A DNA stretch of 25,341 nt. It comes from Polynucleobacter meluiroseus (GTDB lineage: Bacteria; Pseudomonadota; Gammaproteobacteria; Burkholderiales; Burkholderiaceae). The notes beneath the pieces were generated by a model. That model had not been told where the DNA came from. It saw only the letters and a list, made by a program, of their open reading frames with translations, and ran no database searches. Shown piece by piece: positions 15,446 to 21,691 of this stretch. A program made the translations under genes and the position numbers. Position 1 is the stretch's first letter; every line of letters begins with the position of its first letter. The stretch spans positions 1 to 25,341 of the forward strand of contig CAMBJN010000004.1 in the NCBI GenBank assembly GCA_945867755.1, read 5' to 3'.

Positions 15446-17752
15446 TTAATTGTCGTTAGGGGCGCGAACCAAGATATCTCGATTGCCATTGCTGCCCATT
15501 TTAGAAACGATTCCAGCGCGCTCCATGTCCTCTAGTAACCTGGCAGCACGGTTATAACCAATGCGCAAATGACGCTGCACCAAAGAAATAGAGGCTCGCT
15601 TGTTTTCTAGAATGATGGCGACCGCTTGATCGTATAAAGGATCCGCCTCTCCACTGGCAGATGCCTCACCGGAACCAGAGTCCATTTCAGATTGAGGTTC
15701 CAAGATCGAGTCAATGTAGTTAGATTCGCCATTTTTCTCTTTTAGCCAAGTCACCACGCGATGCACTTCATCATCAGTCACAAAGGCGCCATGAACACGA
15801 ATTGGCAAACCAGTACCAGGCGCCATGTACAACATATCGCCCATGCCCAACAAACTTTCCGCACCCTGCTGATCAAGAATCGTGCGGCTATCAATGCGGC
15901 TGCTCACTTGGAATGAGATGCGCGTTGGTACGTTGGCTTTGATTAAGCCAGTGATCACATCCACACTTGGGCGCTGTGTGGCCAAGACCAAATGAATACC
16001 TGCAGCGCGTGCTTTTTGTGCGATACGCGCAATCAAATCTTCAATCTTCTTGCCAACCACCATCATCAAATCAGCTAACTCATCAATCACAATCACAATG
16101 ACTGGTGCTTTATGTAAAGGCTCAGGATCATCAGGCGTCAGGCTGAATGGGTTGTAAAGGTATTCGCCTTTGGCTTCAGCATCAATGATTTTTTTATTAA
16201 AGCCTGCCAAATTACGGACACCAAATTTACTCATCAATTTATAACGGCGATCCATTTCTATCACGGCCCAATTCAGCGCGTTATAGGCTTGCTTCATGTC
16301 TGTCACAACTGGGCACAATAAATGAGGAATGCCCTCATAAACCGCCATCTCAAGCATCTTGGGATCGATCATGATCAAACGAACTTCGTCTGCTTTTGCT
16401 TTGTATAACAAAGACAAAATCATTGAATTGATACCGACTGATTTACCAGAACCAGTGGTACCTGCAACCAAGCAATGGGGCATCTTTGCCAAATCTGCAA
16501 CAACTGGAGCGCCGCCAATGTCTTTACCCAAAGACAAAGTCAAGAGTGAATTGCTGTCGTTGTAAACACGAGAGCTCAAAATTTCGGTGAGGTGCACTGC
16601 TTGACGATTAGGATTAGGTAATTCCAAGCCCATGCAAGTTTTACCTGGAATCGTTTCAACCACGCGAACGCTTAAAACACCCAAGGCACGCGATAAGTCT
16701 TTTTGTAGATTAACAATTTGACTACCTTTAACGCCCATCGCAGGCTCAATCTCATAACGCGTCACGACTGGGCCGGGGTGAGCTGAAATCACTTTCACTT
16801 CAATGTTGAATTCTTTTAATTTACGTTCAATCAAGCGTGATGTGAACTCAAGCGTATCAGCAGAGATGGTTTCTTTCACTGGTGGAACTGGATCTAGTAA
16901 AGAGAGTGGTGGTAATTCAGAATCAGTGATTTCAGCAAACAAAGGTTGTTGCTTTTCACGCTCAACTCTTTCACTTTTCACGACAGTCAAAGGCGTCCTA
17001 TAGATAGGCACTGGAGGAAGCTCTTCAATCTTCACGCGCTCTTCTTCAACAATCTCTTCGCGCTCTTCAGCTGCTTGTTCGCCAATGCGGCGATCTTCTT
17101 CAGTTTCGCGTCGCTGGCGAATACGTATCCATGAGACTTCTAAAAATCTGCCAACCTGCTCGGCCAGAGTCAACCAAGAAAATCTTAAAAACAGTGAAAC
17201 GCCAATCGCAAGAATCACCAACAAAACCAAGGTGGCGCCCGTGAATCCAATCGCCATTTGCAATGGATCACCCAAGAGTTCACCCATCACACCTCCAGGT
17301 GGTCTCGGTAAATCCATGGTCATGCTGTGCATCCGAATGGATTCAAGCGCCATGCTCGCAACCATGGTCAAGCCAAAGCCTAAAAATCTAGGTAAAAATG
17401 GTTCTGGCTCTAATTGCTGACCAGGTAGTTTGGCGGCAGTTAGCTCTTGCCAACCGCGTATCGCGCGTCTGAGCAATAAAATGACACACCAATAAGCCGA
17501 TGCGCCAAAAACGTAAAACAAGATATCGGCCAACCACGCACCCAACCGACCGCCAATATTGGCTATGTTGGCCACTTGGTTGGCGTGCGACCAAGCCGGG
17601 TCACTTTTGCTGTAACTGGCCAGTACTGCAAATAAGGCCAAAGTCAGGGCCATGAAGGCAATCCATTTGACCTCACGCACAAGGCGGGTCAAACGGGTTT
17701 CAGGCCCGCTGTTAACTGGAGGTGGGTTTTGAGAGGATGCAATTCTAGCCAT
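15446..17752 (-). CDS. ftsK: DNA translocase FtsK
   Basis: FtsK anchors at the division septum and pumps DNA to clear chromosome ends and activate XerCD recombination. From the chosen ATG (768 aa) there are four hydrophobic segments (about 30-46, 70-95, 125-142 and 168-190). A short Arg/Glu-rich linker (about 210-250) follows, much shorter than the Pro/Gln-rich linker of E. coli FtsK. Then come the alpha/beta RecA-like motor with Walker A GTTGSGKS (431-438) and Walker B VIVIDELAD (about 553-561), and the C-terminal winged-helix gamma domain (about 703-762, with ISLVQRHLRIGYNRAARLLE) that reads KOPS. An upstream in-frame TTG at 17782 is rejected: the ATG at 17752 has GGGAG just before it (spacing is short, 3 nt). 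It is divergent from trxB. Confidence 0.96.
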   Translation of the reverse strand: MARIASSQNPPPVNSGPETRLTRLVREVKWIAFMALTLALFAVLASYSKSDPAWSHANQVANIANIGGRLGAWLADILFYVFGASAYWCVILLLRRAIRGWQELTAAKLPGQQLEPEPFLPRFLGFGLTMVASMALESIRMHSMTMDLPRPPGGVMGELLGDPLQMAIGFTGATLVLLVILAIGVSLFLRFSWLTLAEQVGRFLEVSWIRIRQRRETEEDRRIGEQAAEEREEIVEEERVKIEELPPVPIYRTPLTVVKSERVEREKQQPLFAEITDSELPPLSLLDPVPPVKETISADTLEFTSRLIERKLKEFNIEVKVISAHPGPVVTRYEIEPAMGVKGSQIVNLQKDLSRALGVLSVRVVETIPGKTCMGLELPNPNRQAVHLTEILSSRVYNDSNSLLTLSLGKDIGGAPVVADLAKMPHCLVAGTTGSGKSVGINSMILSLLYKAKADEVRLIMIDPKMLEMAVYEGIPHLLCPVVTDMKQAYNALNWAVIEMDRRYKLMSKFGVRNLAGFNKKIIDAEAKGEYLYNPFSLTPDDPEPLHKAPVIVIVIDELADLMMVVGKKIEDLIARIAQKARAAGIHLVLATQRPSVDVITGLIKANVPTRISFQVSSRIDSRTILDQQGAESLLGMGDMLYMAPGTGLPIRVHGAFVTDDEVHRVVTWLKEKNGESNYIDSILEPQSEMDSGSGEASASGEADPLYDQAVAIILENKRASISLVQRHLRIGYNRAARLLEDMERAGIVSKMGSNGNRDILVRAPNDN

Positions 17753-17768
17753 GTTCTCCCGATTGTAA

Positions 17769-17797
17769 TCAACAAGAAACAATCAAAGTCTTATAAT
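17769..17797 (+). promoter_or_regulatory. trxB promoter (leaderless arrangement)
   Basis: A perfect TATAAT at 17792-17797 is preceded, at 17 nt, by TCAACA (17769-17774, four of six matches to TTGACA). It ends exactly 6 nt before the trxB ATG, so the transcript should begin at or next to the start codon. No Shine-Dalgarno is present. The promoter lies in the 51-nt gap to divergent ftsK. Confidence 0.65.
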
Positions 17798-17803
17798 TGA
17801 CTA

Positions 17804-18757
17804 ATGACAACAAAAAATCTTAAACACGCAAAAGTACTGATCCTGGGTTCTGGCCCTGCGGGCTACACAGCAGCCGTTTATGCAGCTCGTGCCAACCTAG
17901 ATCCTGTTTTAATTACCGGTATTGCCCAAGGCGGTCAATTGATGACCACCACAGAGGTTGAAAACTGGCCAGCCGACCAGAATGGCGTCCAAGGACCAGA
18001 GCTGATGCAACGCTTTCTGGAGCATGCTGAGCGCTTTAAGACCGAAATCATTTTTGACCATATTCACACGGCTGCTTTGACAGAAAAGCCGATTCGCCTA
18101 GAAGGTGACTCAGGAACTTACACCTGCGATTCTTTGATCATTTCCACAGGCGCTTCAGCCCAGTACTTGGGTATGCCCAGTGAAGAAGCTTTCATGGGCA
18201 AGGGGGTTTCTGCCTGCGCCACATGCGATGGTTTCTTCTACAAAAACCAAGATGTTAGCGTGATTGGTGGCGGCAACAGCGCTGTTGAAGAAGCTCTTTA
18301 TTTATCAGGTATCGCTAATAAAGTGACGGTGGTCCATCGTCGCGATAAATTCCGTGCTGAGCCAATTTTGATTGACCGCCTCATGGCCAAAGTGGCTGAG
18401 GGTAAAGTCGCCATTGAATGGAACAGTCATTTGGACGAAGTATTGGGTGACAACACGGGCGTCACAGCTATTCGTGTTGCCAATGCTGCAGGCGTCAAAA
18501 AAGAAATCCCATTAAAAGGTGTGTTTGTGGCCATTGGCCATAAACCTAACACTGATTTATTTGTGGGTCAGCTAGATATGGAAAACGGTTACCTAAAGAC
18601 CAAGAGCGGTTTGGCGGGCAATGCAACAGCCACCAACATTCCGGGTGTTTTTGCAGCTGGTGACGTTCAAGATCACATCTACCGTCAAGCCATTACCAGT
18701 GCTGGAACAGGCTGTATGGCTGCACTAGATGCACAACGTTATTTGGAAACTTTGTAA
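17804..18757 (+). CDS. trxB: Thioredoxin-disulfide reductase
   Basis: TrxB is a cytosolic FAD enzyme that uses NADPH to reduce thioredoxin. It has the low-molecular-weight architecture (317 aa): FAD-binding GSGPAG (15-20), EVENWP (51-56), the redox-active CATC (C138, C141), the NADPH Rossmann motif GGGNSA (155-160) with HRRDKFRA (178-185) for NADPH phosphate, and the C-terminal FAD motif VFAAGDVQD. All catalytic residues are present. It is divergent from ftsK, as it is from lrp-ftsK in enteric bacteria. Translation probably starts on a leaderless message: TATAAT ends 6 nt before the ATG, and there is no ribosome binding site. A strong bidirectional terminator follows. Confidence 0.97.
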   Translation: MTTKNLKHAKVLILGSGPAGYTAAVYAARANLDPVLITGIAQGGQLMTTTEVENWPADQNGVQGPELMQRFLEHAERFKTEIIFDHIHTAALTEKPIRLEGDSGTYTCDSLIISTGASAQYLGMPSEEAFMGKGVSACATCDGFFYKNQDVSVIGGGNSAVEEALYLSGIANKVTVVHRRDKFRAEPILIDRLMAKVAEGKVAIEWNSHLDEVLGDNTGVTAIRVANAAGVKKEIPLKGVFVAIGHKPNTDLFVGQLDMENGYLKTKSGLAGNATATNIPGVFAAGDVQDHIYRQAITSAGTGCMAALDAQRYLETL

Positions 18758-18822
18758 TCAGTAACATCTAGGCATTGCCTAAATTCAAATGCTAAAAGCT
18801 AGTTGATAAAACTTTTGCACCA

Positions 18823-18856
18823 ATAAATAAAGCCCAGAATTCTGGGCTTTATTTAT
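18823..18856. terminator. Bidirectional terminator (trxB / glnB)
   Basis: A perfect palindrome with a 15-bp stem (ATAAATAAAGCCCAG against CTGGGCTTTATTTAT) and loop AATT. A/T runs at both ends serve convergent trxB and glnB. Confidence 0.85.
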
Positions 18857-18888
18857 CTTAAGAAGGTATCTCAGTTAAGGGATTTTGA

Positions 18889-19227
18889 TCAAACAGCTGA
18901 TTCGTTTGTTTCGCCAGTGCGGATACGGATCACTTGCTCAACTGAAGATACGAAAATTTTGCCGTCGCCAATTTTTCCAGTGTGAGCTGACTTAACAATC
19001 GCATCAATCACAGCTTCAACGCGATCATCTGCGACCACCACTTCAACTTTAATTTTTGGCAAGAAATCGACCACGTACTCAGCGCCACGGTAGAGCTCAG
19101 TGTGGCCTTTTTGACGGCCAAAACCTTTGACTTCAGTCACTGTCAAACCTGTGACGCCCAATTCAGCCAAGCCCTCGCGGACCTCATCCAATTTAAACGG
19201 CTTAATGATTGCTGTAACTTGTTTCAT
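18889..19227 (-). CDS. glnB: Nitrogen regulatory protein P-II
   Basis: PII is a trimeric signalling protein that senses 2-oxoglutarate, ATP/ADP and (through uridylylation) glutamine, and controls targets such as the GlnE adenylyltransferase, NtrB and transporters. The start was chosen at the second ATG: AGGAG abuts the first ATG (19233) but is 6 nt from that at 19227. From there the protein has 112 aa, the classic length, and the T-loop tyrosine in HTELYRGAEY falls exactly at Y51, the uridylylation site. Residue 54 is Asp, as in GlnB rather than GlnK. MKQVTAIIKPFKLDEVREGL and the ATP-binding KIGDGKIFV are intact. It lies 54 nt behind nadE with its own good promoter (19249-19278). Confidence 0.96.
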   Translation of the reverse strand: MKQVTAIIKPFKLDEVREGLAELGVTGLTVTEVKGFGRQKGHTELYRGAEYVVDFLPKIKVEVVVADDRVEAVIDAIVKSAHTGKIGDGKIFVSSVEQVIRIRTGETNESAV

Positions 19228-19248
19228 ATTCATCTCCTAATAAATTTG

Positions 19249-19278
19249 ATGATACCTAAATTTCTATAAAGCTATCAA
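19249..19278 (-). promoter_or_regulatory. glnB sigma-70-like promoter
   Basis: On the minus strand TTGATA (complement at 19273-19278) and TATCAT (19249-19254) are separated by 18 nt, each five of six to consensus. Transcription would start near 19242, just upstream of the AGGAG ribosome binding site. It lies between nadE and glnB, so glnB can be expressed on its own as well as by read-through. Confidence 0.55.
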
Positions 19279-19281
19279 AAA

Positions 19282-20919
19282 TCAAGCTCGGAACTTATTG
19301 GTGATGGGGTAACGCCAATCCCGACCAAAAGCTCGCTGAGTGATCCTAACGCCAATAGGCGCTTGGCGACGTTTGTATTCGTTGATCTTGATTAAGTGTG
19401 TGACCTTTTCAACATCTTCAGCTTTAAAGCCACGATCGATGATGGATTGAATCGATTCATCCTGCTCCATATAGAGCGCAAGAATGGCATCCAATACTTC
19501 ATACTCAGGCAAGCTATCCTGGTCTTTTTGATCTGGTCTTAATTCAGCTGAAGGTGCTCTGTTCAAAATGCGTTCAGGAATCACTGATGCGATTCCATTT
19601 CTGTATTGGCAAAGACGGTAAACCAAAGTTTTTGCAACGTCTTTGATCACAGCAAAACCACCAGCCATATCACCATAAAGTGTGCAATAACCTACTGCCA
19701 TTTCGCTCTTATTACCTGTGGTCAAAACAATTCGGCCAGACTTATTCGACAAGGCCATCAACAAAGTACCTCGGACACGCGCTTGAATATTTTCTTCGGT
19801 GGCATCAATGGGCAAACCTTGGAACTCCGAGGCCAATGAAGCATCAAAAGCATCCACCATCGGCGCAATATTGATCTCATCGTATTGCACACCCAAGTTA
19901 TCGGCCATTTGCTTGGCGTCAATCCAAGATATGTCAGCGGTGTAACGCGAAGGCATCATCACTGCACGAACCTTATCGGCTCCCAATGCATCAACGGCAA
20001 TCGCTAAGACCAAGGCTGAATCAACGCCGCCGGATAAACCAATGATGGCGCCCGGAAAATTATTTTTATTCAAGTAATCTTTAACACCTAGTACCAAGGC
20101 TTCATAGACTTGAGCCTCAATCGAAGTTACGGGGCTGATGGTATTTTTTACTAAGTCACTGATGCCGTGGTCTTGCTTAAATTCAATCAATGACAAACAC
20201 TCTTTGAAGTGAGGCAAGCTCATAACAAGCTCACCTGACTTATCTAGAGCAAAAGAGGCGCCATCAAACACCAATTCATCTTGTCCACCAACGGCATTCA
20301 AATAAACCAAAGGCAAGCCAGTTTCTAAAACAATGGACTTGATCATTTGTTGACGAAGATCTTGTTTCTCTAAATGGTAAGGCGATGCGTTAGAAACGAC
20401 CAAGAGCTTTGCTCCTGCATGCTTGGCTTGCGCTGCTGGGCCACTGTGCCAAGTATCTTCACAAATGAGAATACCTACTTTTGTACCATCAATATCAATC
20501 ACACAAGCGTCGTTGCCTGGCTCAAAATACCTCACTTCATCAAAGACTTCATGATTGGGTAATTTTTGTTTTGCATAAGAGGCGATCACCTTGCCCTCAA
20601 ATAAAACGCTGGCCATATTTTGCAAGCCCACAGATGTTCTTTGCGGGTGACCGACCAATACCCTCAGATTGGGATAGATGGCCAAGTCCTTGGCCAATTG
20701 TTTCAATTGCTGATCAACGGCTTGAATAAATGCATCTCTTAGCAGCAAATCTTCAGGCGGATAACCTGTGAGAGATAACTCGGGTGTCACCAGTAATTTA
20801 GCGCCCTTGGCATTCGATTTTTTTGCATCATCGAGAATCAGCTGCGCGTTCTTGGTTAAATCACCAAGAACGGGGTTTGACTGGGATAGGGCAATAAAAA
20901 ACGGAGGCATGAGAATCAT
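19282..20919 (-). CDS. nadE: Glutamine-dependent NAD+ synthetase
   Basis: NadE amidates nicotinic acid adenine dinucleotide to NAD+, the last step of the pathway, using ammonia released from glutamine by its own nitrilase-type domain. The N-terminal amidase has the E-K-C triad: E47 (PELSLTG), K119 (KQKLPN) and C153 (LICEDTW). The C-terminal synthetase has the P-loop-like SGGVDS (296-301), followed by VMMPSRYT and TTGNKSE. The 545-aa length fits the two-domain form. The ATG at 20919 is chosen because GGAGG on the minus strand lies about 10 nt before it; an ATG three codons later (20910) is the alternative. Both starts lie within a terminator-like hairpin that follows ppa. glnB is next on the same strand. 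Confidence 0.95.
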   Translation of the reverse strand: MILMPPFFIALSQSNPVLGDLTKNAQLILDDAKKSNAKGAKLLVTPELSLTGYPPEDLLLRDAFIQAVDQQLKQLAKDLAIYPNLRVLVGHPQRTSVGLQNMASVLFEGKVIASYAKQKLPNHEVFDEVRYFEPGNDACVIDIDGTKVGILICEDTWHSGPAAQAKHAGAKLLVVSNASPYHLEKQDLRQQMIKSIVLETGLPLVYLNAVGGQDELVFDGASFALDKSGELVMSLPHFKECLSLIEFKQDHGISDLVKNTISPVTSIEAQVYEALVLGVKDYLNKNNFPGAIIGLSGGVDSALVLAIAVDALGADKVRAVMMPSRYTADISWIDAKQMADNLGVQYDEINIAPMVDAFDASLASEFQGLPIDATEENIQARVRGTLLMALSNKSGRIVLTTGNKSEMAVGYCTLYGDMAGGFAVIKDVAKTLVYRLCQYRNGIASVIPERILNRAPSAELRPDQKDQDSLPEYEVLDAILALYMEQDESIQSIIDRGFKAEDVEKVTHLIKINEYKRRQAPIGVRITQRAFGRDWRYPITNKFRA

Positions 20920-20938
20920 TATCCCATTGCCTCCGTTT
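20896..20938 (-). terminator. Terminator hairpin behind ppa that overlaps the nadE RBS and start codon
   Basis: On the minus strand AAACGGAGGCA (20938-20928) pairs with TGCCTCCGTTT (20909-20899). The inner pairs TGGGA/TCTCA extend the stem to about 16 bp around the 7-nt loop TAATGAT, with one bulged A. It is followed by T, giving six T in a row. The 5' arm contains the nadE Shine-Dalgarno GGAGG, the loop holds the nadE ATG, and the 3' arm is nadE codons 4 to 8. It is both an intrinsic terminator for ppa and a structure that would mask nadE translation. Confidence 0.75.
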
Positions 20939-20954
20939 GGTGTCAGCAGACTAA

Positions 20955-21488
20955 TTACTTAGATTTGTTGTATCTCTCAATACCTTCCAAGATTTCTTGC
21001 TTGGCCGCCGCTGGGCCTTCCCAACCCTTGATCTTCACCCACTTACCTTTTTCAAGGTCTTTGTAGTGCTCAAAAAAGTGTTGAATCTGGTTCAGGCGCA
21101 GTTCGTTCATATCTTCTGGTTTTTGCCAATGAGTGTAAATCGGTAAAATCCTGTCCTCAGGAACAGCCAAGAGCTTTGCATCACCGCCCGCTTCATCGTC
21201 CATCATCAATACGCCAATTGGTCGGCAACTAACAACGACGCCTGGAATCAACGGGAATGGGGTAATCACCAAAACGTCTACTGGGTCACCATCATCAGAG
21301 ATTGTTTTAGGAATATATCCATAGTTACATGGATAGTGCATTGCTGTACCCATAAAACGATCTACGAAAATTGCGCCAGATTCTTTATCTACTTCATACT
21401 TGACTGGATCTGCATTCATTGGAATTTCAATGATCACATTAAAAAAATCTGGGGAATTTTTACCTGGGGTGACTTTATCTAAACTCAT
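20955..21488 (-). CDS. ppa: Inorganic pyrophosphatase (family I, soluble)
   Basis: Ppa hydrolyses cytosolic pyrophosphate to phosphate and so pulls biosynthetic reactions forward. The family I active site is complete in this 177-aa protein: E21, K30, E32, R44, Y56 and the signature DGDPVD with D66, D68 and D71, the metal ligands known in E. coli PPase (numbering shifted by one), followed by the conserved GGDAKLLAVPEDRI. GGAGAAAG lies just before the ATG. The gene faces the membrane pyrophosphatase hppA across a 203-nt divergent region, and nadE follows it on the same strand after 35 nt, separated by an overlapping terminator. NadE and NadC release pyrophosphate, so the neighbourhood makes metabolic sense. 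Confidence 0.97.
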   Translation of the reverse strand: MSLDKVTPGKNSPDFFNVIIEIPMNADPVKYEVDKESGAIFVDRFMGTAMHYPCNYGYIPKTISDDGDPVDVLVITPFPLIPGVVVSCRPIGVLMMDDEAGGDAKLLAVPEDRILPIYTHWQKPEDMNELRLNQIQHFFEHYKDLEKGKWVKIKGWEGPAAAKQEILEGIERYNKSK

Positions 21489-21612
21489 TCTTTCTCCGTT
21501 GGGTCAATACTTAACCCCTAATCTTAACAAACCTAACTATCAACAAGCTGACAGCTCGAGTAATCGATTTAATTTACTTCAAATTTTAGTCATACCTAGG
21601 GTTTACAACTAG

Positions 21613-21626
21613 GCAATAGCTATTGC
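21613..21626. promoter_or_regulatory. 14-bp perfect palindrome upstream of hppA (possible operator)
   Basis: GCAATAGCTATTGC is a perfect inverted repeat in the ppa/hppA divergent region. It overlaps TTGCTT (21623-21628), a possible -35 that is 17 nt from TAGCAT (21646-21651), a weak -10 for hppA. A homodimeric repressor bound here would block that promoter. The promoter elements are weak; the palindrome is certain, its function inferred. Confidence 0.4.
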
Positions 21627-21691
21627 TTATAAAAATCCTAGCAATTAGCATCATCGATGGTATGCGTCTATAACAAAAGGAGTGAGCAACA

